64,000 bases of DNA, taken from Neocallimastix lanati (nom. inval.). Its lineage: Eukaryota > Neocallimastigomycota > Neocallimastigomycetes > Neocallimastigales > Neocallimastigaceae. Shown here in pieces: positions 30,030 through 47,393 of the stretch; within the stretch, counting starts at the first letter, position 1, and each line of letters begins with the position of its first letter. The stretch covers positions 733,501-797,500 of the forward strand of contig JACVTC010000003.1 of NCBI GenBank assembly GCA_016946835.1, written 5' to 3'. The position numbers were made by a program, and so were the translations under genes. Under the pieces are notes generated by a model that was given only the letters and a program-made list of their open reading frames with translations, had not been told where the DNA came from and searched no databases.

Positions 30030-30739
30030 TTAAATATATATTGCACTCTGTTGTTTAATCCATAAAATAAATAAATTAATAAATAAAAGAATCCTGTATT
30101 TTCGATAACATTTAATAGTAAAACACATTCATGGAGATGTCCAAATGAAAAAGTTAGAGTTGAATTCATTTATATGATTGTTAAGGTAAATATCTTTAAA
30201 TATCTTTTATTTGTTGTTTATTATAACAATATATATATTATAATTAATATTAATATATTCTTTAAATAATAATCATAATAGTTTTGTGAAAAGTATTTGA
30301 AAAAGAAACCTAAATATTTTGGCTTTAATGAAGTATTTTTACAAAGTAAAATAATTAAAAGTTTTTTTTTTAATATTATAATTATTGTTATTTTTTGTTA
30401 TTTTATTATTAAAATAATCATTGAAAAAAATATAAATATTACTTTATGTAACTAAAATATAAATATATATAAATAATTTAAAATAGGGACTGTAAGTTCA
30501 TTTAAAGATGAAAAAACTGGAGAAACTGAAAAGGAAATTACAGAAAATAATATTGGAAATTATGAAACAGAACAAAAATTAAAAGATGAAATTGTTCAAG
30601 TTAACCTTGAAGAATTATTAAAAGATATTAATTGGAAAGCAAGTACTGATGCAACTGCTTTAGTTGAACGTCTTTATAATGAATTAACAGAAATTGAAGC
30701 TGTAAATATATATATATATATATATTATAATAGTAGACA

Positions 30740-30795
<56 letters not shown>

Positions 30796-31512
30796 CATTT
30801 GAAAAAAAAAATTTTACTCAATTATATTTATATATATATGTAATAAATAATTATTTATTTTTATATAATTTGTTAGAATAATGTTCATTCCATATTCGAA
30901 TGTGAAGAACAAGCTAATCTTGTGGTAACACAATTAGATAGTGCAATCGGTGAATTAGATTTAATTGATGATTTATTAACAGATTATGCTAAAAAGTTGG
31001 ATGTAAGATTTGTTATTGATAAATTAAATTACATTGAAATTTTTTATTATTTAATTATTATATATATATATATATTAAATAATAATTTTATATATACATA
31101 TATTAGGATATGGGATATGACGTCAAACAAATTGAAAATAAAAACAAAAATCTTCAAATACAAACTGAAAATCAAAAATTATTATATAAAGAATTATCAG
31201 ATTTACTGGTAATATATATAGTATTGATTATTATATAAAAGTAACTAAAATAATATTTACATTAATATAATGTATATGATATATTATATAATACATAATA
31301 ATATAGAATAAATTATGTTTATCATCAGATATTGTTACTACATTGTATTCAGAAAATTTAACAACTGAGGAAGGTATTAAAAAATGTGAAAACGCTGCCA
31401 TTGAATTAAAAAAGAAAATAGAAATTAATATTAATGATGGTAAATATTAAATTTATTTATATTAAATATAATAATAAATATAATAATTAATATATTTATA
31501 ATATTTATAAAT

Positions 31513-31552
<40 letters not shown>

Positions 31553-31837
31553 TTATACTATTTATATTAATTAAAAAAAAAAATTTTTTTTTAAAATAGA
31601 CTTAAGATCATTAACAGCTGTTACGGAAAAAATTAACCTTTTCCATGGTTATGAAAATCACTTTTCAAATAGGTTATCTCAATGTATTATTGAAGAATGT
31701 AAAAAAGAAGTAATTATTTATTTATTCTTTTATTTAAAATAAGTATTATGATTGTATATAATATATATATATTATAAAATAATATTAATATCATATTTAT
31801 ATTTATATATATTTTTTATTATTATTACTTTTATATT

Positions 31838-31872
<35 letters not shown>

Positions 31873-33332
31873 TTAAATTATAGAGTGATGAATATCTAAA
31901 AACAAAAGAAAAGAATAAATTAGCAAATAAAAAATTAAAATATCAATTACAAATGCTTTCACATAATTCTATCCAAGATATTATATTTAAATATAGAAAA
32001 TTAATTTTATGGTTAAGAAACGTTGATCCAATTAAGCATAATGAATTATTAATGGTACAATACATACAATAAAAATTATTTATCTACGCAATAAAATTAC
32101 ATATAAATTATATATAATTTATTGAATTAAAATAAGAAATTTTATATTTTATAAGTATATTAATTTTTTTTTTCTTTTTTTTTTAATATTTGTATATATT
32201 TATATCAATAGAGTTACGTTGGTATTGTTAATGAAATTTATAAAAGAGAAATTAAGGAATATTCGGATATTTTAAGAACATATTATTTAGAAAAAAAGAA
32301 TGAAGAAACAGATTATGGTAATAATAATAATTAAATGTATATGTATATATTAAATTCAAAGTTAAAAATAAATATCAAATTATTTTACAAAATAAACTAT
32401 TTAAATATATATATATATATATTCAATTGAAATAGTATTTGAAAAAGGTATTGAACGTTTAAATAAAATTACTCAAAAAATTCAAAATGCATCAACATCA
32501 CAAATTTCAATGTCATTATTAAAAGGTGATAAAAAGCATAGACATTTTATGAAATTTGGTAATAGCGACTCTAATAAATCGAATTTCAACAGTCTTGCTC
32601 GTAAAATAAAAGATGATTCCACGACGTCTATTAATAAATCTAATACTTCAGATAATATAATAAATATTGGAGAAATAACTGTTGAAAAGCAATTTCCACC
32701 TGATGTAAATAAATTAATATATATATATATATATTCATTTTAAATTTAATTTAATTTATTTAATATCATATATATATATTATTATTAAATATTTTAAATA
32801 AAAAATGATAATGATAAAAAATTAAAAATTTATTTATTAAATTTTATTTTATTTTATTTTATTTTATTTTATTAAATCTGTACTTTATATTTATATTCCA
32901 CTATTTATTTTATTTTATTATATTTTATTATATTTTATTTTTATTTTTATTCTATTTTATTTTTTATTTTTATAATAATTTTTCTTTAGGCAATAACAAG
33001 TACATTAAATGCTATTGTACCTTTAATGATTCAAGAACAAAACTTTATATTAAATGTATTTAAAATAGAATCCTCAAGAAAAAGTCTATTAAATTATAAT
33101 TCTGAAAAAGAATCAGAAGAAAAAAGTAAAAATGATTTAAATAATAATACGTCAGATGAAAAAAGTTCAGAGAATATAAATTATGAAAAGGAAGAAGAAA
33201 AAAAAGAAGATTCTGAAACTAATATAAATAATGTTTGGGATACTTTAGATATTGAAAAATTATCTGAAGTTCATGAACCTCTTAAAGATGTTAAAACTAA
33301 GAATAAAATATTGTATGATCAGCAACTACAAA

Positions 33333-33363
<31 letters not shown>

Positions 33364-33487
33364 ATATCTATATAAATAATTTATAACTTTCAAGATAAAG
33401 ATAAAAATATTACTAACTTTTTTTATCCTTTATTTTATTTCTTTTTTTTTTTTTTTTTTTTTTTTTATTTGTCTTTATGTATTTTTA

Positions 33488-33522
<35 letters not shown>

Positions 33523-34302
33523 TATACATTTATTTGTTTATACATTTATTTATTTATTTTTTTATTTATATAATTTTCAATTTAATTTGTAATTATAATC
33601 AAATTGATTAGTGGTATTATGAATAATATTTTTGAAGAATTTAAAAATGAACTTATTAATATTGCTGATGCTGGTACACAATACGATCCAACATTCTCCA
33701 TTGGTATGATGGTTAGATTAGAAAGTATTTTAAGAGATTATAAAAATACTGATCAACATTTTATTTATACAACTGTTGAATCTGTATTCAAGCATTTGGT
33801 GGTTGTTTTTGATTCCTACATGGTAAATTTCTTAAAATACATATATAAATAATAATAATATTAGTAATAATAATAACAATATAATAATAATTATTATTAT
33901 TATAATTATTATAAATTAAATATTAATTGTAATAATATTATTACATGTTATTCATTATTAATAACGAAATTAATTTTTATATATATATATATTATGTGTT
34001 ATTAATAATAATATTAAATATTATTGTTATTGTTATTGTTATTTCTATTTAAATGACATATTAGGAAAAACAATTTAAAGCCATTGAGGAATTTAAGAAT
34101 GTAAAAAAGAAGCAGCAAGGAGTATTACCTATTATTAGTATTTTCCCTGTAAGTTTATAATAGAAAGTAAATAAATAATATACTATATATAGTATATATA
34201 CTATATACTATATATAATATATATATAATAAATATATATATTTATTTTATTTTATTTATCTATAAAAAATTAAAATATTTCATATTACTAATACTATAAA
34301 AA

Positions 34303-34335
<33 letters not shown>

Positions 34336-34548
34336 ATATAAGAATTTCGTTGATTGTCTAGAATATAATTTAGAAAATAATGATAGTGAAACATCCGGTA
34401 TTGTTACTATTACCTATGAAAGAACATCAAAGAAAATATTTGAATGTATTGATGCTATAACAAGAGATATATTGAATGATAATGAAAAATATGATGAAAA
34501 GGATAAGCTTTATGTTCATATATTAATCATAGGTAAAATATATAGATT

Positions 34549-34640
<92 letters not shown>

Positions 34641-35181
34641 AAAAATTTACATTGTAAATATAATAAAATAAAATAGAAAATACACACTTCTTTAGTATAG
34701 AGCTTGCCGATAGACAAATTAAGACACTTCGTTCTTATATTGCGGAAGCAAAGAACCGTTATAATTATCATTTAAATGCATATAAGAAGATTATTATTTA
34801 TAAAACATTTGGAAAGTTAATGGTACTTTATATTTTTTTTACAAAAAAAAATATATATATATATAACATATTTAAATAATAAAAATATATATTTAAATTT
34901 ACTATTATATTCTTTATATTTTTTTTACAAAAAAAAAATATATATATATATAATATATTTAAATAATAAAAATATATAATTTAAATTTACTATTATATTT
35001 ATATAATATAAAAATAACAATAAATAAATAAAAAAAATATATATATATATATATAAAAGGAATTTTTCGATGGAATTGAAGAACTTTTATCAACCAATGC
35101 TCCTGAAGAAGTTGGTTATCATTTTAAATTTAGTAAGGCCTCATTAAAAAGTGTATTAAGAAATTATACAAGAAAAGATGT

Positions 35182-35226
<45 letters not shown>

Positions 35227-35551
35227 CTTTATGAATATATATATATATATATATATCACTGTGTAATAATTTTGATAATAATTTTTTTTTTCCTTTTTTT
35301 AATCAATTAATTGAATAATTATTATATAGGTCAAAAAAGGTTTAGAATCTATATATAAACAATTATTTAAACATTTTACAGAAGAAAATCTTATTCCAGA
35401 AATTTGGGATGATATTCAAAAGGATTTTACAAATCATATTAAAAGAATTGAAGATTTAATCAATAAATGTTATTCAAATATTAATATAAAGTTAGATTTC
35501 ACAATAGAAGAATTACAAAATATGTATTATGATATTGAAAAATCTAAATAA
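29219..35551 (+). CDS. SEC3: Exocyst complex component Sec3
   Basis: About 19 exons, roughly 1,030 aa. First exons 29219-29507, 29783-~29904, 30090-~30184; last exon ~35330-35551. Sec3 is the exocyst subunit that marks plasma-membrane sites and tethers secretory vesicles. N-terminal part: KKRFLCIV, KKKWKIKKIKKNE, a KKTWNLEDIKQIEL strand and NPVFSITFNSKTHSW, which is the Sec3 PH-like domain that binds PI(4,5)P2 and Rho GTPases; its basic cluster is intact. Next comes a coiled coil (from WKASTDATALVERLYNEL), then the helical-rod exocyst domain with a Ser/Asn/Glu-rich insert (exon at 32,990-~33,310) and ending in SVLRNYTRKDVKKGLES and EIWDDIQKDFTNHI. Length and order fit the family. Introns are 60-350 bp and several carry microsatellites. 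Internal exon ends were read by eye and a few may shift. Confidence 0.92.
32840..32960. repeat. Dispersed repeat unit inside a SEC3 intron
   Basis: (TTTTA)n followed by AATCTGTACTTTATATTTATA and TTCCACTATTTATTTTA. The same module, with near-identical order, ends the tandem array at 58.65-58.70 kb. Confidence 0.8.
34826..35000. repeat. Tandem duplication (~87 bp x2) in a SEC3 intron
   Basis: Two adjacent copies starting CTTTATATTTTTTTTAC, through a TA tract and TTTAAATAATAAAAATATAT, to TTTAAATTTACTATTATATT; they differ by a few bases. The donor side of the intron lies at the start of the first copy. Confidence 0.85.
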
Positions 35552-35597
35552 GAAAAAAAAAGTTTATATTATTACATTTATATTAATAATATTTAAC

Positions 35598-35665
<68 letters not shown>

Positions 35666-35756
35666 TTTTATCAAAATTAAAATAAATAAATAAATAAAAG
35701 AAAACTTTAATTAAAAAAAACAAGACTTCATATGACTTTTATTTAAATAAATAGAA

Positions 35757-35854
<98 letters not shown>

Positions 35855-36379
35855 TAATAATAAAACTAGTAAAGGATAAAAACTTCATAAAATAAAAAAA
35901 ATTTCTTTATAATATCAAATAAAATATGTATGTATAAGTATAGATTGGTATTCAAAAAAAAAAAAAAAAATAGAACCATTGTAAGCAAATAATAATAATA
36001 ATAATAAATAAGTAAATAAATAAATAATAAATTAAAAAATAAATAAATAATAATATAAATAAATAACAAAAAAATAAAAATTAAAAAAAAAAAAAAAAAG
36101 TATATTCTAGTTTTTCATTTTCTATTTTTTCAATTTATTTTTATTTTAACACTAATCAAAAAAAAAAAAAAAAAAAAAAGATATATATATATATATTATA
36201 TAAATAAATATATATGTTTATTGTATTTTCTTTATAGTATATTAATCTCTAATATGATTTATTATTATTATTATTATTATTACTATTAGTATGACTAAAA
36301 TTCCTATTATATATTTATATATATATTTATTACTATTCCATAATATCACTATATAAAATAAAAAATAAAAAAAAAAAAG

Positions 36380-36420
<41 letters not shown>
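35552..36420. other. Intergenic between convergent SEC3 and RabGGTase genes
   Basis: Mostly microsatellite: (AAT)n at about 35,600-35,664 and 35,757-35,862, A runs and a ~38-nt T run at 36,380-36,418 immediately before the RabGGTase stop codon. No gene seen. Confidence 0.7.
35757..35862. repeat. (AAT)n microsatellite
   Basis: About 33 AAT units, the second of two arrays just downstream of SEC3. Confidence 0.95.
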
Positions 36421-40435
<4,015 letters not shown>

Positions 40436-40811
40436 TTTGTTCAATTATAAGAGTTTATTAATAACAAATTTAAAAATGAATATATATTATCTATAATATT
40501 TAAAATTTGTGAAAATATATAAAAAAAAAAATTCTAAATTCAATTTATTACTAAAAAATAAAGTATTCTTCTTTAACGATTATTAAATAATATGATAAAA
40601 AAATACAATAAAATAAAAACTAAAAATAATAAACAAATAATATTTTGATAAAAATTTATATAAATTAATAAATATACTTTGTGGACTACAAACGATCTAT
40701 GATTTTTAATTAAATTTAATTTATTAAATATTTTATATATATAATTATTATTTTATTAATTATTAGTAGTAGTGTTTATTATTTTTTTATTATTTATTTA
40801 TTTATTGCATT

Positions 40812-40850
<39 letters not shown>

Positions 40851-40980
40851 TTATTTATTATTAAATAAATTAAAATTATTATTATTGTTCATTACTATTA
40901 ATACTTATTACTATTATTAATATGATAATTTTATTGTATATTTGAAAAAAACGTAAAATCTACAATATATATTGTATGCT

Positions 40981-41011
<31 letters not shown>

Positions 41012-41308
41012 GTTTATATTATAAATTTTTTTATTTATGATTTTGATTTTCTTTTTATACACTAAATTTATAAAAAAAAAATACTTCTATTTCTATATAA
41101 ATATATTTCAATATATATATTAATTTATCAAAATTATAAATATAAAATAAAGTACTTATTCTTAAAAAAAATATAAAAAATAGAAAAAAAAAATATTGAT
41201 CTTATTTGGATATACATATGGGTATTAAATTATTATATTTATTATTTATACTATTTATAATAACTTTTTTTTTATTAAACAATAATAATCTGATCTGTAT
41301 AATGAATC
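40436..41308. other. Intergenic between RabGGTase start and SHIPPO-like gene 3' end
   Basis: AT-rich, with (ATTT)n at 40,793-40,855 and A runs. It should include the RabGGTase promoter. The small plus-strand open frame at 41,206 overlaps the last exon of the next gene in antisense and is not supported. Confidence 0.55.
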
Positions 41309-41661
41309 CTATTTTTGATTTTTTTCTTTTATACGTCTTTGAGGGAAATATAGAGCAAAGTGAGCGATTCTTCTGCATGTTCTTTTATCAGTAAATAGAC
41401 TATCCAACTTTAATAAACTCTTTACTGTATTCATTTGAGTTAAATTTAATTTATCTCTCTATGATACATTAAAATGATAATTTTCATTAATAATAATATA
41501 AAATATATGTGTGTTTATATATAGTATTATGAATAATTCCATATAATATATATAAATATATATATGATAAAACAATATTTATATATCTGATATTTTACTT
41601 CTCTGCTCTCTGCTGATTTCAAAAATTGAAATTTATAATTATTCGAAGTATACCGACCTAG

Positions 41662-41697
<36 letters not shown>

Positions 41698-41919
41698 TTA
41701 TTATATATAATATTAATATAATAATTTAATAGATTATTTATACCAGTAGCATAGTTTATATCGTAGTTATCTTTATTATTAATTATATATTATATGTAAT
41801 AATAATAATAATAATAATTTAATAGAGAGAAAAATTAGAATCATTATTCGTTATTTATAAAAATAAAAATTTATGGTGGTTAAATATTTAAATGAAATTT
41901 ACTAGGTGCAGGTACTGTT

Positions 41920-41950
<31 letters not shown>

Positions 41951-42184
41951 GAACAAAAAAATTTATTTATTAAAATCTTATATTAGTATTGATTTTCTAA
42001 TTTATCTTGAAATAATAATTTAATTATTATATTAATGAAAATAAAATTAATATTATTAATATTTACGGTTGTATTAAAGTCATATCTTTTGCTTTTTTTA
42101 CTGAAGTCAATAACTTTTATGGGATCTAATATGTAACTTGGAGTTGTATCATAATCGCAAGGAGCCACATTCTATATTATTATA

Positions 42185-42227
<43 letters not shown>

Positions 42228-42771
42228 TTATTATCAATTTTTTAATGAATTCATTTATTTTTTTTAATTTTATTTATTTTATATAATGTTATAGTATTAT
42301 ATTCGATGAGTAATTACATGTATTTGTTTTATTTTTTGAATTCTCGGTTCTAAAGTTTCACATACACCATGGATACTGTGAGGTTTTTTCTCCAACGTAT
42401 CATTAAAATATTTTATCTTTAAAATATTTATATTATATTAATCAAATTAACATTAATGGAAAAGGAAATATCGAGATACGATTTTTATATAAAAATATTT
42501 AAATTGAAAATATCATTTTTTATAAAAAAAAAAAAAAAAAGACTCTTTCATTAATACTTTTTGGTATTCATAAATTGTTGGATCAGTTAATGTTTCTTTT
42601 ATAGGTGGAAATCTTACTGATCTCATACCATTGAAGATTGCTTTAATTCATTAAAATAATTTTATTGAATTATTAATATAAATTCATTATTATTGTAAAA
42701 TTATATGATATATACTCATTTATATATACAAAGTAATATTAACCTTTTTGATTCTTTCTATTATTACTCAT
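41309..42771 (-). CDS. Small basic protein, possible SHIPPO/STPG-like flagellar protein
   Basis: Five short exons join in frame (the first intron interrupts a codon, the rest fall between codons) to about 155 aa. The protein starts MSNNRKNQKAIFNGMR, continues through TLTDPTIYEYQK, YFNDTLEKKPHSIHGVC, NVAPCDYDTTPSYILDP, IDFSKKSKRYDF, and ends KRTCRRIAHFALYFPQRR and a Lys tail. All splice sites are GT...AG, and each exon is flanked by much more AT-rich introns, which supports a real gene. The segment APCDYDTTPSYILDP...FSKKSKR resembles the P-G-P-x-Y-(D/N)...SF..G..R pattern of SHIPPO/STPG sperm-tail repeats, proteins that coat axonemal microtubules. The resemblance is weak and made by eye. If right, it would serve zoospore flagella; otherwise it is a hypothetical protein. 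Confidence 0.65.
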
Positions 42772-43832
42772 TTTCTATTCTTTTCTTTCTTTTTTTTTTT
42801 AAAAAGAAATTTTTATTTATTTCCTTTATTTATTGAATAATAAATATATGATTTAATAAATAAATGAAAAAAAAATATATATATATATTTTTTTTTGAAT
42901 GATAAAAATAGATTGAATAAACTAATAAATATATATATATATATAATTGAATAGTGTATATATGATTTAATAAATAATTGAAGAAAAATAAAATATATAT
43001 ATATTTGCATATATATATAAAAAAAAAGAAAACAAATTAATTAAATTATTTTTATTTTAAGTATTTTAAAAAAAAAGCAAATAGGAATGATCCATTGAAT
43101 CTAAAATTTGATTTTTATTTTACTATAATAATTAATATTTAAAAAAAAAAAAATTCTCATTATTAATATAATGAGAAAGAATTTTATTTTATTTTATTTT
43201 ATATATATATATATATATTTTAATTTTATTTTATATTTATTATATTTTACAATTAATATTTAATAAAAAAAAAAAAAAAAGAAAAAAAGAAAAAGAAAAA
43301 AAGAAAAAGAAAAAAAAAAACTCTCATTTATATTAATATAAAACCTTTTTTTCTATTTTTTTGGTATATATATTATATATTTTTTAAACTTTTTGAAAAA
43401 AAAAATTTACCCAATTTTACTATTTTTAATTAAGTCTAACCAAAAATCTTCTTTTATAATTAATGCTATATCATAAAATATTATCCAATATTTTTTCATG
43501 ATTACCATATTAATTAAATTCAATAAAATGTAACATATTTCATTCAAAACTTTAATAAAATTCTTTTATTAATAATATATATTTAAAAAAAAAAAAAAAA
43601 ATTTTTAAAAATAATAATAAAAAATTAATGAATGAATAAAATAATAATAATTTAATAATTAATTTATAATAAAAATAAATTTACATAATATATAAATAAA
43701 TAAATAAATATTCATAATATATTAAATAATTCATATCTTATTAAGAAATGAAAAATATTAATATATATGATATTTTATATGGTTTTAAATTTTATTATAT
43801 AATATTTTTTATTATTAAAGCGAACTTTAACT

Positions 43833-43998
43833 TCCAGAATAGAATATATATTAATAATATAAAAGGTTTAAAAAATAAAATAAATATATTAATTACAACT
43901 CTAAAAATCTAATGTAATACTCCAGAATAAAATATATCAATAATATAAAAGATTTAAAAAATAATATTAATTACAACTCTAAAAATCTAATATAGTAC
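43833..43998. repeat. Tandem duplication, ~80-88 bp units
   Basis: Copies 43,833-43,920 and 43,921-43,998 both run TCCAGAATA(A/G)AATATAT...AATATAAAAG(G/A)TTTAAAAAATAA...ATTAATTACAACTCTAAAAATCTAAT. The first copy carries about 10 extra A/T bases. Confidence 0.9.
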
Positions 43999-44193
43999 TT
44001 TTTTTTTATTATATTAGATATTTTTTTTTTTCAAATATTTCTGAAATATTTGAATATAATTTTCTATGCATTAGTATACGTGATTTTATATAAATTATTA
44101 GATAAAAAATAATGTAAATTTTAAATATAATTAATGAAACAACAAAGGAATTAATTATAATTTATTCACATTTTATATTAAAAACTAATTGTA

Positions 44194-44233
<40 letters not shown>

Positions 44234-44272
44234 TATTATTATTATTTATTATTATTTATTATTATTTATTAA

Positions 44273-44345
44273 TTATTATTATTTACTATTATTATTATTT
44301 ACTATTATTATTATTTACTATTATTATTATTTACTATTATTATTT
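44273..44345. repeat. 18-bp tandem repeat, about four units
   Basis: Unit TTATTATTATTTACTATT, repeated at the end of a (TTA)n tract. It is a compound microsatellite. Confidence 0.85.
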
Positions 44346-45710
44346 TCATTTAATTTTTTTTATTATTATAAATATTTTCATATAATTTTTATTATTATTA
44401 TTTTGTTGAAAAAAAAATAATAAAGTATGTATTTTTATAGTATATATATATATATATATTTTTTTTTTATATTTATCAAATCAATATATATTATCTTTCA
44501 TTATAAACAAAAAGATATATGAATTTTAAAAAAAAAAAAATGGACATATAGGTTTTAATTAATTACTTAAAAATTACTAATTATTAGTATTTTTTATAGT
44601 TTTCAAATAGTATCTTTTTAATATTAATATTTAAATAAAATAAACTTTTATGAATAATAAAGTAATAATACTATAATTTTTTACAAGCAATTACAATATA
44701 AATCAAATGTACAAAGGTGAATTTCTATAAAAAAAAAAAAATAAAATAAAATAAACATTTTATGTTATAAAATTATATAATTAAATATAATTAAATATTA
44801 CTATATATTTTTAATTTATAATATTTTTAATTCATCATTTAAAGAAAAAAAAAAAAAACATTTAATAAATAATATAAACCTTTAAACATTAAATGTAATA
44901 TAAATTAGCATTTAATTGGATACTTTATAAACAAATGATATAAAAATAATTAAAATGGAACTAAAAATAAAAAAGTATAAAAAAATTGTTTTTTATAAAG
45001 AATGACTTTTTATCATTATTATTAAAATTATTATTATTATTATTGCTATTATTAATTATTATTATTTATTATCATTATTTTTTTTTTTTTAATTTAATAT
45101 ATAATTAAATAATTATTATAAATAAACCAAATGACTTTTTTATAATAAATATAATAAATATTAAAATATTATAGAGAATATTTAATTATTGAATATAAAA
45201 TAAAAGTATCTATATATAACTTCTATGTATTATTAATTAATAATTATTTATAAAGTATTTTTTTTAATATTTATGTAGTTTTTTTAATAATATAAATTAT
45301 ATTAATTAATATAATTATATTACTAAAATTATAAATATATTGAAATATATTATAGTAAAATCTATTAGAAATACAGAATAAAATAAAAATATTAATACCA
45401 TAGCTTTAAAAAAAAATTTTAAAAAAATAGTTAATATAGTATATTTCGAAAATGGAAATAAAAAAAAATTTTTTTATTAATAATTAATTATTATTTAATA
45501 ATAAATTTAAAATTAAAAATTAAAGTATTTTTCATATTCATTTTCTTCATTTTTATTTTTATTTTTTTTTTTTTTTAAAAAAAAAGACATAAAAGTTTTT
45601 TTAAATAGGAATTTGTTACAAATAATTTATTTTTACTGTTATAAATCTTTTTATAAATAGTTTATAAAAAAAAAATAAATATTTTAATTAGTTTTATAAA
45701 ATAATAAAAA

Positions 45711-46217
45711 ATGGGAAGGGGATTATCTTGTTCAGATATTATATTAATTATAATTTCATTTTTCTTCCCACCCATAACTGTTATTTTAAAGAGTGGATGT
45801 GGTTTTGACTTTTGTATTAATTTATTATTAACAACCATATTTTTCTTTTTTGGTATATGCTTATATAATAAATTTTTTTAAATATATATATGTAATCTTT
45901 AAATAATAAACATTATTTTTTTTTTTTTTTTAAAAAAAAAAAAACTAGGTACTATTCACGCAATTTGTGTTGTTTACAAGAAAAATGAAGAATATATCAG
46001 ACTTGAAGAACAAAATAATGCTTCAAATAATACAAACAATAATATTATAATTGTTCTTCCTAAAGAAAATGCAAAAGTTAATAATAATACAATTCCAGAT
46101 AATTTACCACCACCTTCATATGCTGAAAGTGAACAACTAGCTAATGAAGAAAACAAATTAAATTGTTCTAATTTCCCTTCTTATCAAGCTACTTCTTCAA
46201 AGGAAGTTCAAAAATAA
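45711..46217 (+). CDS. Pmp3/UPF0057 proteolipid with PPxY-type tail (Sna3-like)
   Basis: Two exons, 45711-45852 and 45949-46217, joined in frame to 136 aa. The N-terminal ~60 residues are a Pmp3/UPF0057 fold: CSDIILIIISFFFPPITVIL, the GCGFDFCINLLLTTIFFFFG loop and second helix, then TIHAICVVYKK. Stand-alone Pmp3 is about 55 aa, so the ~75-residue hydrophilic tail is extra. It contains LPPPSYAESEQ, a PPxY motif of the kind that binds WW domains of Rsp5/Nedd4 ubiquitin ligases, as in yeast Sna3 and Sna4. Yeast Sna3 works as a ligase adaptor in multivesicular body sorting; the same role here is inference. A second tail motif (NFPSYQ) is only half conserved. Confidence 0.9.
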
Positions 46218-47267
46218 GAAGGTTCAAAAAATTTTCAACAAATTTTTTAAAAAAAAAAAGATGATTTCTATAATATATATAAAGAAGAATTTTGTATAGA
46301 AGGATTACAAAATAAGATTTATTTGAAATATGTAATATATAAAATTATAGTATTATTATTATATTATATATATTGAAATTGCTATATAGTAAAAAATAGT
46401 ATTATATAATATAAATTAAAATTACTAATCCTAATGATATTTGTAATTAAAAAATTATTTAGTAGTTAATAATTATTAGAATATAATTTTATATTTTAAT
46501 AATATTAATATTTTATTTTATTTTATAAAATAATTTTCTTAAATAAGCATTAATTATTATATCATATTAAATAATACTATTACTATTAATTGTAGAGTGT
46601 TTTTAAAATATTATTTTAATAATATTTGAAATTTTTTAAAAAAGATAAATTCTTTAAATTTATAAAAAAGATTTTAATTTAAACATTTTTTAAGTTGATA
46701 TGCTTTATTTTTTAAGAATAATATATTAATTAAATTTTATTATATTAAATAAATGTATATATTTTCGAGTAAGGAAGTGTGGAAGTGATGTATTAAGTGT
46801 TAATTATTTTTTATTTTTTTTTTTTTATTTTTTTTTTTATGTGGAAAAATATATGTATATAAATATCTAAATTATATATTTCATCATTTGTAAAAAAAAA
46901 AAAAAAAAAAATTCTGTATTTATTCAAAAAATCATAATAAGAAAAACAAATGAAAATAATTTTATACAAAAAAGAATACAATAAATTTTTGTTTATACAC
47001 AAATATATTAAGAATTATTTATAAAAGTTACTAATAATTTATTTATTCTTTTTAAAACAACAAAATATACTAATGATTAAGCAAAAAAAATTTTTATTGA
47101 TATTTATATCAATTTAATATATATCCAATAATATTATAAATGAAACTGTTAATTTTACTACATAAATGTTTTAAAATTAGAATATTAACTAGTTCTATTA
47201 ATTACATTAAAACCAAATGATTCTCAAGAAGATAAAATAAGAAAATTTGAATAATAATACGTTTATT

Positions 47268-47307
<40 letters not shown>

Positions 47308-47347
47308 TTAATTATTGAAATAAATGTCTTATATTTTAAATGATATT

Positions 47348-47393
<46 letters not shown>

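Larger units (their letters stand above)
42772..45710. other. Long intergenic region with duplicated and simple repeats
   Basis: Nearly 3 kb without a gene. Contains TA tracts, A/T homopolymers, a tandem duplication at 43,833-43,998, and a (TTA)n/TTATTTAC array at 44,190-44,345. Presumably holds the promoters of both flanking divergent genes. Confidence 0.6.

Noticed and set aside
41560-41670. Possible intronic C/D-box snoRNA (TATGATA ... CTGA)
   Set aside because: The C-box match is imperfect, the terminal stem is missing and the spacing is short; chance is likely in AT-rich DNA.
44190-44345. Regularly spaced repeats considered as a CRISPR-like array
   Set aside because: Spacers are the same simple TTA sequence; a eukaryotic compound microsatellite.
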